Shown here piece by piece: positions 39,969 to 48,365 of a stretch of DNA of 64,000 bases. The DNA is from an uncultured Acidobacteriia bacterium (GTDB taxonomy: Bacteria > Acidobacteriota > Terriglobia > Bryobacterales > Bryobacteraceae), in NCBI GenBank assembly GCA_903851195.1, contig CAINNJ010000019.1, positions 124,001 through 188,000 on the forward strand. Direction: 5' to 3'. The notes under the pieces were generated by a model. It made no database searches, was not told the origin of the DNA, and saw only the letters and a list, made by a program, of their open reading frames with translations. Every line of letters begins with the position of its first letter. Positions within the stretch are counted from its first letter, which is position 1. A program made the translations under genes and the position numbers.

Positions 39969-40820
39969 ATGGCGGATTCCACGGAAGCGGATCGAAACCT
40001 CAACCTGTCGATCGGCGACCGCGCTTTTCTCTCCCTGTACTTCGGATCACACAAGTTACCCGCCGCTCTCTGCTCTCTTCTCAAAGCCGCCGAAGCCGGC
40101 ATCCAGAGTACCGTCGTGGGCACCTGGCTCGGCCTTCTCACTCCGGAACAACTGAGTAAGCTGGATGCCTGGTATTACAATCGCGGTTTCAAAGAGTACG
40201 TCGATAAGTCGTACAACAATTCCGGCCTCTTCGCCTGGGAACAGGAAGTCATCTCCACTTACTTCTCGGGACTCCATTCAATCCTGATCGCCGCGGGCGC
40301 CGGCGGCGGCCGCGAGATGCTCGCCCTCAACCGCATGGGCCTCCGTGTGGATGGTTACGAGTACAATCCCGGCCTGGTCAGCGTGGGCAACACTCTCTTA
40401 GCGGAGGAAGGTTTCCCGCCGACTCTCGCCGTGGGCCCCGCGAATGGCCTCCCGGCCGGCGATAAACAGTACGACGGCGTCATCGTCGGCTGGGGAACGT
40501 ACACACTGATTGCCGGCCGCGCCGCCCGCACCGCACTTCTCCGCCAGATCCGCGCCCGTGTCGCCCCCGGCGCGCCGGTCCTGTTGTCGTTCTTCGACCG
40601 CACCGGCGACACCGGCTCCTACCGCCTGACCGCCGGCATCGCGAACGCCATCCGCACCGTGCTCCGCCGCCCCAAAGTCGAAATCGGCGACACCCTCTCC
40701 ATCTCCTACGCGCACCGCTTCACGAAGCAGGAGATTGCAGCCGAACTGACCCAGGCCGGTTTCGAGACCGTGCTTTTTAAGAGGGAACCCTACGCCCACG
40801 CCGTTGGCGTAGCCGTGTAA
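39969..40820 (+). CDS. Class I SAM-dependent methyltransferase-like protein
   Basis: 283 residues. The SAM-binding core is ILIAAGAGGGREMLALNRMG followed by VDGYEYNPGL (acidic loop) and YDGVIVGWGTYTLI. A helical N-terminal part of about 100 residues precedes it. The substrate is unknown. The 3' end, coding EPYAHAVGVAV and the stop, is duplicated at 41382-41418 beyond a TA relic. Confidence 0.7.
   Translation: MADSTEADRNLNLSIGDRAFLSLYFGSHKLPAALCSLLKAAEAGIQSTVVGTWLGLLTPEQLSKLDAWYYNRGFKEYVDKSYNNSGLFAWEQEVISTYFSGLHSILIAAGAGGGREMLALNRMGLRVDGYEYNPGLVSVGNTLLAEEGFPPTLAVGPANGLPAGDKQYDGVIVGWGTYTLIAGRAARTALLRQIRARVAPGAPVLLSFFDRTGDTGSYRLTAGIANAIRTVLRRPKVEIGDTLSISYAHRFTKQEIAAELTQAGFETVLFKREPYAHAVGVAV
40784..40820 (+). 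repeat. Direct repeat, left copy (methyltransferase 3' end)
   Basis: The last 37 bp of the methyltransferase gene match 41382-41418 at 35 of 37 positions, with weaker similarity extending left to about 40773. The offset is 598 bp. Confidence 0.9.
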
Positions 40821-40882
40821 ACGTTGCGGTCGTCGCCCGGCACCTGATGTTCGAAACCAGAAAACCGGACTAAACTGACTTC

Positions 40883-41114
40883 ATGATCGAGGTCAGCGTA
40901 CAAGAGGCGAAAACCCGCCTCTCCCACCTTCTGGATCTGGTGGAGGACGGGGAAGATGTCGTCATCCGGTAAGCCGGTGGCCCACCTCTCCGCCCTGAGT
41001 TCCGGAGTGAAGTCTCCTCTCGACGCCATGCGGGGCGAGTTTATTCTGCCCGAAGGCTGGGGTCGGCCGCTTTCTGAAGCCGAAACCGATGCCTTTTGGG
41101 AGGGAAAAGACTGA
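40883..41114 (+). pseudogene. Broken Phd-type antitoxin gene
   Basis: ATG 40883 opens a Phd/YefM-like start (MIEVSVQEAKTRLSHLLDLV, then EDGEDVVIR) that hits TAA after 29 codons. The rest follows in another frame: KPVAHLSALSSGVKSPLDAM then EGWGRPLSEAETDAFWEGKD and a TGA at 41112-41114. Compared with normal Phd proteins, a few codons around the RxGxPVAHL turn are lost, consistent with a small out-of-frame deletion. Confidence 0.75.
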
Positions 41115-41332
41115 GGCTCCTCGATACGAGCACTCTGCTGTGGGCGCTCACGGATTCCGATCGGCTGTCACCTGCCGCCACGGAGGCAATTGAGAAAGGC
41201 GAGCCGCTGCTGAGCGTAGCGTCTTGGGTGCTGCCCATCCGGGCCAGTCACATCACAGCCCTCGCGGCCCTCCCGGACCTGCACCGGGACCCCTTTGATC
41301 GGGTACTCATCGCGCCTTCGGTTCTTTGGTGA
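41096..41332 (+). pseudogene. Internally deleted VapC (PIN) toxin gene
   Basis: The start of a PIN toxin (LRLLDTSTLLWALTDSDRLS, then AIEKGEPLLSVAS) joins directly to a late PIN segment (VLPIRASHITALAALPDLH, RDPFDRVLIA) and then stops after APSVLW. The central helices with the second acidic residue and the final strand are missing, so the product cannot form a full PIN active site. It follows the broken phd gene as in phd-vapC operons. Confidence 0.75.
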
Positions 41333-41362
41333 TCCGAAGGCCGCCTTGCTCCGGCCGATCGT

Positions 41363-42310
41363 TCACTCCTCTGTTTGAGAAGGAACCCTACGCACACGCC
41401 GTCGGCGTAGCCGTGTAATCCCGAGCCAGCTCACTCCGCCAAACGCCAGCAGGAAACCCGAGGGCTCCGGCGTCACCGCAGCCAGCAAAGCCTGCGCCGC
41501 GAAAGCGTCCACCGCCGTGGTCGGATGCAGCGAGTCGAAAAACAAATACTTCGAAGCATCCGCGCACACCGTCGTCCCGTTGAAGCACGCGTCTTTCACG
41601 TCCGTTAAGCCGTATTTCGAGGGATTCGCCACCATATCCCGCAGCAGAGCCGCCGTGTCGTAAAAAAGAACGCCCGGCGGCAGGCTCGACCGCAGCGCCT
41701 GATTGAAGGCGTTGGTCGCCGCCGTCGCCTGCGCCGCCGCCACGGGGCCCATCGCCAGGAAATCCGGACTCAACCCGAGATCCGCCATTCCCGGCACCAG
41801 AATATTGTGCGCGCCCAGCCCCTGCAGAGTCGTCACGATGCTCAGCACATCCCCCACCGCGCGCGTAATCACCGCCTGCGGTGTCGTATCCAGCGGCGAT
41901 GGCGCCAGGAAATCGTTCGGACCGCCCCAGACCACGAATAACCCCGTGCTGAGGAACGGTCCCAGCATCGCCTGCGTGTTCGCCAGCTCCGTTTTCATGC
42001 CCGGCAGGCCGAACAGGCCGAAACCCGTCGGCGTACCGCCATCCCCCAGGTTTCCGATTCCCGTCGAAGCGCCGGCCCACGCAAAATCCAGCAGTGGCGC
42101 TCCCAGTTTCACGGCCAGTTGCTCTACCGCCACCGGACCGTTCGAAAGCCGGCCCGCGTAGTACGGGGGCGGCGGATATCCCGACACCGCAAACAAATTT
42201 CCGTTATCCGAAAGGCTGTCGCCGTAAACCACCACGGAACTGAACGGACCCGCCTGCGCCATCGCGCCAAAACCCGCCAGCATCAGTCCGATGCGCACCA
42301 GTCTCTGCAT
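41363..42310 (-). CDS. GDSL esterase/lipase with PEP-CTERM-like anchor
   Basis: 315 residues: signal peptide (LVRIGLMLAGFGAMAQA), block I VVVYGDSLSDNGN with the nucleophile serine, block III GGPNDF, and block V FFDSLHPTT with the catalytic Asp-His pair. The C-terminus is PEPSGFLLAFGGVSWLG followed by RLRRRR, a PEP-CTERM sorting-type signal (PEP, hydrophobic helix, arginines). It is therefore an exported, envelope-anchored hydrolase of unknown ester substrate. Confidence 0.85.
   Translation of the reverse strand: MQRLVRIGLMLAGFGAMAQAGPFSSVVVYGDSLSDNGNLFAVSGYPPPPYYAGRLSNGPVAVEQLAVKLGAPLLDFAWAGASTGIGNLGDGGTPTGFGLFGLPGMKTELANTQAMLGPFLSTGLFVVWGGPNDFLAPSPLDTTPQAVITRAVGDVLSIVTTLQGLGAHNILVPGMADLGLSPDFLAMGPVAAAQATAATNAFNQALRSSLPPGVLFYDTAALLRDMVANPSKYGLTDVKDACFNGTTVCADASKYLFFDSLHPTTAVDAFAAQALLAAVTPEPSGFLLAFGGVSWLGITRLRRRRVRRVPSQTEE
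41382..41418 (+). repeat. Direct repeat, right copy (methyltransferase 3' end)
   Basis: Second copy of 40784-40820, again reading EPYAHAVGVAV and a stop on the plus strand. On the minus strand it encodes the Arg-rich tail of the convergent GDSL esterase, so the ancestral junction of the two convergent genes seems to have been duplicated. Confidence 0.9.
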
Positions 42311-42370
42311 GCCTGGAGCGTATCGGAAATGCGCGCCGGCCCGCCCGCGAACCCGTAAGCGCCGTCACAC

Positions 42371-44077
42371 TCAGAGCCTCGGCAACCAAACATCCAATAC
42401 AGCGCACCGTTTTTCCACCCGCACCGCATGCAAGGCCTCGCCTAGCGCCCCATCCAGTTCCCCCGCCGACCGCACCGTCTTCCCGAAAGCCCCGCCCGCC
42501 GCCGCCGCAATTCCCGCATAATCCGGCGGCTGCTCGAACGCAACGCCCAGGTCCTCCGCCTTCGCCCGGCTCGCATACCCGTCCGGATGCACCGCCAGCA
42601 TGGAAAACTTCGGAGCCCGCCAGCCCCCGTTGTTGTACACCACCTGCAGAAAAGGAGTCCCGTATCGCCGAGCCATCCAGTGCACCGTCGCCGGTACCGA
42701 GAACAGAAACGACCCGTCCCCCGTCAGCGTCACAATCGTCTTCCCCGGCCACGCCAGCCCGAACCCGATCGCCGCCCCGCCATTCCATCCCAGCGACCCG
42801 CCTCCGCTCGTGAACATCGTCCGCGGCGCCTTCACTCCGATGTGCTCCGCAATCGCCCGATAATTCGTGATCCCCTCGTTCAGCACAATCGCGTCCGGCC
42901 CCGCCAACTCCCGGATCCGCGACGTCAGATACTCCGGCGTAATCGTCTCGCCATCGGTCCCCTCACACGCCGCCAGCCGCTCCCGCCATTCCGCATGCCG
43001 CGCCGCGTAATGCGCCCGACGCTCCGGCACCACCGCCGTTTCACGCGCCCGCGCATTCACCTGCCGCAGCGCCGTCGCCGCCGCCGCCCGCGCCACATGC
43101 CGCGCCGGAAGCTGCCACAACGGCATCTGCTCCTTCAGCGGATCCACATCGACGTGATAGACCGCCGCCCCGTCCGCCGGCCTGTTGACCGTTGGAATCC
43201 ACGGCACATCGCTGTCCACCACCAGCACCACATCCGCCTCCGCCAGCGCCCGGTTCTGCACCGGCTCATTCCCCTGCATCCCCTGGTGCATCGCGTCGTC
43301 CGCCGGGTAATTCACGAAATTCGGCACCGACTCCACCACGCCGATTCCCAGCCGCCCGCACAGATTCACCAGTTCCGCCACCGCCGCCGGATCCCGCCCC
43401 GCATACGACGTCACCACCAGCGGCCGCCGCGCCGTTTCCAGCGCCGCCGCCAGCGACTCCACGAACTCCTCCGGCGCCGGACCCGCCCCCAGCCGCGGCC
43501 AGCACGCCCGCTGCGGCTCGTGCCGGGGCACTTCCGCTTCCATCACTTCCCGCGCGCACATCAGATACACCGGCCCCTGCGGATCGCTCGTCGCGAACTG
43601 CAGCGCCCGATACACCATCTGCTTCACATTCACGCCCGTGCGGATCTCGTTGTCGTACCGCATGTACTGCCGCACAATGCCCCGCTGATCGAACACGTCT
43701 TGTAACCAGTGGATGAACTCGTTCCGGCTCCCCCGCAGTTCCCCCTCTTGCGTGAACGGCGACGCGCCCGCGAAAATCAGCACCGGCACCCGCCCCTTCG
43801 CCGCGTTGTGGATCGCCCCCGCCAGCGCCTGCGTCCCGCACTCCACATGCACGAAAACCGCCTGCGGCTCCCCGGTCGCCTGCGCATACCCGTGCGCCGC
43901 GCTCAACGCCACCATCTCGTTGGGACAGGTCAACAGCCGCGGCATCGGCTTGCCTTCCGCGCTGGCTTCCGCCAAAGCTTCGATGAGCGCCGGATGGTCG
44001 CTCCCCAGATTCGCGAAAATATACCGGATCCCGGAATCCCGCAAGGCTTCTAAGAACGCCGTCGCAGTCGTGTACAT
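42371..44077 (-). CDS. Thiamine-diphosphate-dependent enzyme (acetolactate synthase-like)
   Basis: 568 residues with the three-domain ThDP fold: N-terminal FANLGSDHPALIEAL and the catalytic Glu in CPNEMVALSAAHGYAQATG, a central domain, and the C-terminal cofactor motif beginning GDGSFLFS and ending NN (VVYNNGGW). The substrate is not identifiable; acetolactate synthase, benzoylformate decarboxylase and related activities all fit. ATG 44077 overlaps the upstream methyltransferase stop (TGATG). It is the last gene of a three-gene operon. Confidence 0.85.
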   Translation of the reverse strand: MYTTATAFLEALRDSGIRYIFANLGSDHPALIEALAEASAEGKPMPRLLTCPNEMVALSAAHGYAQATGEPQAVFVHVECGTQALAGAIHNAAKGRVPVLIFAGASPFTQEGELRGSRNEFIHWLQDVFDQRGIVRQYMRYDNEIRTGVNVKQMVYRALQFATSDPQGPVYLMCAREVMEAEVPRHEPQRACWPRLGAGPAPEEFVESLAAALETARRPLVVTSYAGRDPAAVAELVNLCGRLGIGVVESVPNFVNYPADDAMHQGMQGNEPVQNRALAEADVVLVVDSDVPWIPTVNRPADGAAVYHVDVDPLKEQMPLWQLPARHVARAAAATALRQVNARARETAVVPERRAHYAARHAEWRERLAACEGTDGETITPEYLTSRIRELAGPDAIVLNEGITNYRAIAEHIGVKAPRTMFTSGGGSLGWNGGAAIGFGLAWPGKTIVTLTGDGSFLFSVPATVHWMARRYGTPFLQVVYNNGGWRAPKFSMLAVHPDGYASRAKAEDLGVAFEQPPDYAGIAAAAGGAFGKTVRSAGELDGALGEALHAVRVEKRCAVLDVWLPRL

Positions 44078-44832
44078 CAGGGCCTCTCCGCCACCACCCG
44101 CAGCCGCCGGTAATCCGCAAACCAGCTGCCGTCGCACCACAACTCCGGACGCAGGCGTTCTTCAATCGCCCGCACCAGCCCGTCCCGCCGGTCTTTCGGG
44201 ACATCTTCAAAATACGCCCCGCCGAACATCTCCAGCCACTCCCGCAATCCGCGTTCCGGATGTTCCAGCTGTGTCCACCGCCCGAAATTCTGCGCCAGCC
44301 GGACCAGAAACCCGTGCTTCTCGAGCAGCGACGCATACTCGCCGATCGACGGAAAATACCACGTATGCTCGGCCCTATAACCGGCGCCGCGCAGCACCGC
44401 CTCCGTGCCTGCCATCACCCGCGCGATATTCCCTTGCCCGCCCATCTCCAGCACCAGCCGCCCGCCCGGTTTCAGAACCCGCGCCATGCTCCCGATCGCC
44501 GATTCCGCCTCCCGCACCCAGTGCAGCGCCGCGTTTGAGAACACGGCATCGAACAGCCCGTCGACCTGAAAATCGCGGACATCCGCCAGTTGAAACTTCA
44601 GCTTCGGAAAATTCTGCCGCGCCTGCGCCACCATGCTGAGTGACGCGTCAAGACCCACCACGTCCGCGCCCTTCTCCGCGATCTGCGCCGTCAGATGTCC
44701 CGTCCCGCAACCCACATCCAGAATCCGCTCGCCGGGCTGCGGATCCAGCAATCCCAGCAGATCCGATCCCGCCTTCCACACAAACGAATGCCGGTCGTCG
44801 TAAAGCGAACTATCCCACACATCGGCGGCCAT
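44077..44832 (-). CDS. Class I SAM-dependent methyltransferase (trans-aconitate methyltransferase-like)
   Basis: 251 residues. SAM-binding motif ERILDVGCGTGHLTAQIAEKG, acidic loop VVGLDASLSMVAQAR, FDAVFSNAALHWV and LKPGGRLVLEMGG match the Tam-like family. It is flanked by overlapping genes on both sides (start overlaps the upstream stop as TAATG), so translation is coupled. The substrate is unknown. Confidence 0.85.
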   Translation of the reverse strand: MAADVWDSSLYDDRHSFVWKAGSDLLGLLDPQPGERILDVGCGTGHLTAQIAEKGADVVGLDASLSMVAQARQNFPKLKFQLADVRDFQVDGLFDAVFSNAALHWVREAESAIGSMARVLKPGGRLVLEMGGQGNIARVMAGTEAVLRGAGYRAEHTWYFPSIGEYASLLEKHGFLVRLAQNFGRWTQLEHPERGLREWLEMFGGAYFEDVPKDRRDGLVRAIEERLRPELWCDGSWFADYRRLRVVAERP

Positions 44833-45827
44833 TAATTCTTCGCTCCTGGCACAAACACGAAGTAGTCGTACACGGTCCGCGCCACTTCCGCCACGGCTTT
44901 CTCCGACGCCTCCTCCGGCTTTATCGACGCCTTCGTGAACACCGAAATCGCCACGTGCCCCGCATCGCCCGGCAGCGTCATGACGCCCACGTCATCCACG
45001 ATGCCGCCCAGCGTCCCGGTCTTGTGCGCCAGCCCGGTCCCCGCCGGCAGCATCCCCTTGATCCGCGCCTTTCCCGTCTGGCACCGCTCCATCATGCCCA
45101 GCAGAATTTCCGCATTCCCCCGCTGCAGCAGGTTCTTCTTCCAGATCCGGACCAGCAGACTCGTCATGTCATCCGGCGTCGCCGTATCCCGCGGATCCGC
45201 CCACTGCGCCCGCCGCGCCCGCATATGTTCGCTCGCCGGCACCGCGTCGTAGAGCGGATCCCACATGTCTTTGTTCCACTCGCTCTCCGGCGGAATGTTC
45301 TTCGCCCCCATCCAGTCCGAAATCAGCAGCGCGATATTCCGGTCCACCCGGATCCCCGGCAGCCCCAGCGACTTCATCCGCGCCGTCACCATCGCCGGCC
45401 CGCCGCCCTCGCGGAGCACCACGTCCGCGGCGGAGTTATCGCTGATTACGAGCATCAGCTCCATGTAATTCGCGAGCGACAGCGACACCCCGGGATGAAA
45501 GAACAGTTCGGTCAGTTTCCCGCTCCCCGGATGCAAATCCCCCGGAGCGAGCGAGACCATCTTGTCGAGTGAAGTCTTGCCCTCGTCGACCAGGCTCATC
45601 AACTGCACCGCAAACGGGATCTTCACCGCGCTCGCCATCGGAAAATGCTCCCCGCCCCGCACCGAAACCGCCCTTCCCGTCTCGATGTGTGTAGCGCTCA
45701 CCCCGACGATGCCGTCGGTAGCGGCGGACACCAGTTCAATCTGCCGCGCCAGCCGCGCCAGCGAAGCATCGGACGCAGCGGAAACCAGGGAACAGGAAAC
45801 CCAAAAAACCCACGCGAATCGCACCAT
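44832..45827 (-). CDS. Exported class A beta-lactamase-fold serine hydrolase
   Basis: 331 residues with a signal peptide (FAWVFWVSCSLVSA). Serine motifs: MASAVKIP (S-x-x-K), ISDNSAAD (SDN) and HKTGTLGG (KTG). In class A enzymes the omega loop carries a Glu two residues after RLDR; here RVDRNIALLISDW has Ile in that position, and the loop is expanded before DPRDTATPDDM. The nucleophile is present but the deacylating base is not obvious, so true beta-lactamase activity is doubtful. A peptidoglycan-related or esterase role is possible. Confidence 0.8.
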   Translation of the reverse strand: MVRFAWVFWVSCSLVSAASDASLARLARQIELVSAATDGIVGVSATHIETGRAVSVRGGEHFPMASAVKIPFAVQLMSLVDEGKTSLDKMVSLAPGDLHPGSGKLTELFFHPGVSLSLANYMELMLVISDNSAADVVLREGGGPAMVTARMKSLGLPGIRVDRNIALLISDWMGAKNIPPESEWNKDMWDPLYDAVPASEHMRARRAQWADPRDTATPDDMTSLLVRIWKKNLLQRGNAEILLGMMERCQTGKARIKGMLPAGTGLAHKTGTLGGIVDDVGVMTLPGDAGHVAISVFTKASIKPEEASEKAVAEVARTVYDYFVFVPGAKN

Positions 45828-45860
45828 AGACCGAGTGTAAGCCTGCTCTCGCAGCGGGAA

Positions 45861-46163
45861 CTACGAGGGCGAAAATCCGGTCTGGCGAAATCTCCGCACA
45901 TGAATCTCCTTCTCACGCATCCGGGTCTGCGCAATGTCATAAGAAGACTGCATCCGCATGAGCGTATCCATCTTGACTCCAAATGCCTTCTCAATGCGCA
46001 GAGCCATCTCCCCGGACAGCCCCGCTTTGCTGTTCAGCAAACTCGAAAGTGCAGGACGCGACACCTGCAGCGCTTTGGCGGCATCCGTAACCGACAAGCC
46101 CGCCGGATCAATAATCTCCGTTCGGATAAAGTCGCCCGGATGCGGTGGGTTCTTTATTGGCAT
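45861..46163 (-). CDS. higA: HigA-like antitoxin
   Basis: 100 residues from ATG 46163 (ATG 46172 is an alternative but sits too close to the AGAGGA site). XRE helix-turn-helix of the HigA family: HPGDFIRTEIIDPAGLSVTD, then ALQVSRPALSSLLNSKAGLS and MALRIEKAFG. It binds HigB and its operator. It is intact, but the adjacent toxin gene is frameshifted. Confidence 0.85.
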   Translation of the reverse strand: MPIKNPPHPGDFIRTEIIDPAGLSVTDAAKALQVSRPALSSLLNSKAGLSGEMALRIEKAFGVKMDTLMRMQSSYDIAQTRMREKEIHVRRFRQTGFSPS

Positions 46164-46181
46164 GATCTTCATTCCTCTCGC

Positions 46182-46471
46182 TTAGTGGTAGTCTTCCAGA
46201 TCTACGTCGCAGACTTCACGCTCTTCGTGATCGACAAGAAACGTCAAACGACGGTTGCCAGTGACGCTCAGGCTCCACGCGCCTTTGCGGTCGCCTGTCA
46301 GTGTATGTGCCTTCCACAACGCGAGCGAACGCAATTCGTCCGGGTCTTTCATGTCGTCCAGGAATGCGAACATCTTGCGCAACTTGTCCACTGTATCGGG
46401 CGGAACACCTTTGGCGCCGTCTTCCACGTAGAGCTTTTTAGGCCCTTATGGAGGAAGTTTCGTATCTTCAC
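46182..46471 (-). pseudogene. Frameshifted HigB toxin gene
   Basis: GTG 46471 starts VKIRNFLHKGLK, the normal HigB N-terminus, but at the run of five A (T5 at 46435-46439 on the plus strand) the similarity moves frame to KLYVEDGAKGVPPDTVDKLR and continues through LTGDRKGAWSLSVTGNRRLT to DVDLEDYH. One extra A, or a -1 slip on AAAAAG, would give a full 97-residue toxin. As read, the toxin lacks its N-terminus. Pseudogene, programmed slippage or sequence error are all possible. Confidence 0.7.
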
Positions 46472-46502
46472 CGGCAGGCTGTAGCCTGTAGCTTAACACT
46501 TA

Positions 46503-46739
46503 TCAAAGAATCCGCGGCGCATCGAGGCTTCGTGCCGCGAACCCGATCACGGTGACAACCTGCTCATGTGACAAATGGAACTATTCCATGATTTCGCCAA
46601 TCGAAGCTCCCGCTTCCAGATTGTCAAACACAACCGAAACGGGCGTCCTCGTATCCCGGAACACCCAGGCGCCGCTGCGCTTGCCGGGGATACTCTCCAC
46701 AGCCGGGCATTGTGACCAGTCGAGAGATGCTGTCGCCAT
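46503..46739 (-). pseudogene. DUF433 antitoxin gene with an in-frame amber codon
   Basis: ATG 46739 opens a DUF433 protein (LDWSQCPAVESIPGKRSGAW, then TRTPVSVVFDNLEAGASIGE and IME). TAG at 46581-46583 interrupts it after 52 residues. The same frame continues FHLSHEQVVTVIGFAARSLD to a TGA at 46503-46505. Relatives have Trp at the interrupted site, so a TGG to TAG change is likely. No DUF5615 partner toxin is present. Confidence 0.75.
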
Positions 46740-46820
46740 AATCAATTTGATCTTTGTCCATAGATTACGGCAGCCGACCGGGAGATTCCCTCTCCCCTCC
46801 CGACCTGCTACAAACTGGAT

Positions 46821-47738
46821 ATGGCTCCCCCCGCCCCCTTCGACCAGGCCGTGACCGCCATCATCACCGGCGACGCCCCCACCCTCCGGCACCTCCTCCA
46901 AACCCATCCCGACCTCATCCACGCCCGCTCCCCCGGCCCCCACCACTCCACCCTCCTCCACTACGTCTCCGCCAACGGCGTCGAGAACGAACTCCAGAAA
47001 ACGCCCGCCAACATCCTCGAAATCGCCAACATCCTTCTCCATGCCGGAGCCGACGTCAACGCCGAATCCGACGCCTACGCCGGCCACTCCACCACCCTCA
47101 ACCTCACCGCGACCAGTTGCCATCCCGAACGCGCCGGCGTTCAGTTCCGCCTCCTCGAACTCCTCCTCGCCCGCGGAGCCGCCCTCGAAGTCCCCGAAAC
47201 CGGCAGCATCGTCAACGCCTGCCTCCACAACGGCCGTGGACCAGCCGCCGCCTTCCTCGCCCAGCACGGCGCCCGTCTCGATCTCGAAGGCGCCGCCGGC
47301 ACGGGACGCCTCGATCTCGTCCGCCAACTCTACCCCAACTCAACACCCCGGCAACGCGCCGACGCCATGAACTGGGCCTGCCAGTTCGGCCACGCCGACG
47401 CAGCCGCCTGGCTTCTCGATCAGAAAGATCTTCCCGAAAATCTCGGTCTCCACTGGGCCGCCCACAACGGCCACGTGGAAATCGTCCGGCTGCTCCTCGC
47501 GCGCAACCCGGACCTGCAACAAAGAGACGCGCGTTTCCAGGGCACCGCCATCGACTGGGCGCTCCACGGCTGGCAGGACCGCCCCGAAACCTTCCCGCCC
47601 GACCCTTGGTACGAAATCGCGACACTCCTCACCCGCGCCGGAGCCACTCTTCACCCGCAGACACGCGAAATCACCGACCCGCGCATGATTGCGGCGTTAT
47701 TTCGGAACAAAGTAGCACCTCCGCGTGACGTATCCTGA
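46821..47738 (+). CDS. Ankyrin-repeat protein
   Basis: 305 residues of ankyrin-type repeats, such as LEIANILLHAGADVNAESDA, LLELLLARGAALEVPETG, MNWACQFGHADAAAWLLD and LHWAAHNGHVEIVRLLLARN. There is no signal peptide. It resembles the other ankyrin protein in the window (32982-33809) in type but not closely in sequence. Partner unknown. It is surrounded by TA relics on both sides. Confidence 0.85.
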   Translation: MAPPAPFDQAVTAIITGDAPTLRHLLQTHPDLIHARSPGPHHSTLLHYVSANGVENELQKTPANILEIANILLHAGADVNAESDAYAGHSTTLNLTATSCHPERAGVQFRLLELLLARGAALEVPETGSIVNACLHNGRGPAAAFLAQHGARLDLEGAAGTGRLDLVRQLYPNSTPRQRADAMNWACQFGHADAAAWLLDQKDLPENLGLHWAAHNGHVEIVRLLLARNPDLQQRDARFQGTAIDWALHGWQDRPETFPPDPWYEIATLLTRAGATLHPQTREITDPRMIAALFRNKVAPPRDVS

Positions 47739-47756
47739 AAAGACGAGAGGTAGAGC

Positions 47757-48038
47757 ATGACCATCACGCTCGACATCAGTCCGGAGATTGAGGCGGAACT
47801 GAACGCAACGGCGCGGGCGCAGGGTTTGTCAGCCGCGCAGTATGCGGGCCGGGTGCTGGAACAGGCGCTCGCAGCGACACCGATGCCTGCGGACAAAAAA
47901 AGCGACACCCGACCGATTTGGGATGTTATTTCCGCCAACATGGCGAGTGTCCCGCCCGAGGATTTCGCCCGACTTCCCACGGACGGTGCCAGCGAGGTTG
48001 ATCACTATCTGTATGGTCACCCCAAACGCAACGCATGA
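47757..48038 (+). CDS. Antitoxin of a VapBC-like pair
   Basis: 93 residues beginning MTITLDISPEIEAELNATAR and continuing AQGLSAAQYAGRVLEQAL, a ribbon-helix-helix antitoxin N-terminus, with a C-terminal tail for toxin binding. It overlaps the start of a PIN-domain gene (ATGA at 48035-48038). The antitoxin is intact, its toxin is cut short. Confidence 0.75.
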   Translation: MTITLDISPEIEAELNATARAQGLSAAQYAGRVLEQALAATPMPADKKSDTRPIWDVISANMASVPPEDFARLPTDGASEVDHYLYGHPKRNA

Positions 48039-48283
48039 GCGTTGTTTTTGCCGATACGTTTTACTGGATCGCGCTGACGAACGTGCAGGACACCGCGCAC
48101 ACGAGAGCGAAGTCCTTCAGAGACACCCAAGGACATCGGATCAGAGTCGATCGCACTCGGCCGGTTCCGCCGCCGCAATTTTCGACATCACCCGAAGAAA
48201 TTTATCGTAACTGCCCCGGGATGCTTTCTCCTGGAGCCTGTCGAATTCCCTCACGCGGTCCTCGAAAGCGGACGCGAAAATGA
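48035..48283 (+). pseudogene. Truncated VapC (PIN) toxin gene
   Basis: ATG 48035 starts a standard PIN toxin N-terminus (MSVVFADTFYWIALTNVQD, TAHTRAK) with the first catalytic Asp. After about 30 residues the sequence becomes unrelated and basic, because the frame runs into the antisense of another TA pair (48141-48781). The remaining PIN domain is absent from the window. The later TA pair appears to have replaced or been inserted into it. Confidence 0.75.
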
Positions 48284-48365
48284 CGTCCACGGAAACGTTC
48301 TCCGCCGCCGCCATCTCAGTGGCCCGCCGATACAAATCTTCCGGGACATTAACACTCACGCTCAT
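48141..48365 (-). CDS. Antitoxin of a PIN-toxin TA pair
   Basis: 74 residues starting MSVSVNVPEDLYRRATEMAA and AENVSVDVIFASAFEDRV, a ribbon-helix-helix-like antitoxin. Its ATG overlaps the stop of the upstream PIN toxin (ATGA, 48362-48365), so the order is toxin then antitoxin. It is intact. Confidence 0.7.
   Translation of the reverse strand: MSVSVNVPEDLYRRATEMAAAENVSVDVIFASAFEDRVREFDRLQEKASRGSYDKFLRVMSKIAAAEPAECDRL

Noticed and set aside
44832-45827. Antibiotic-resistance beta-lactamase
   Set aside because: The omega-loop glutamate is not seen, and the operon context is metabolic.
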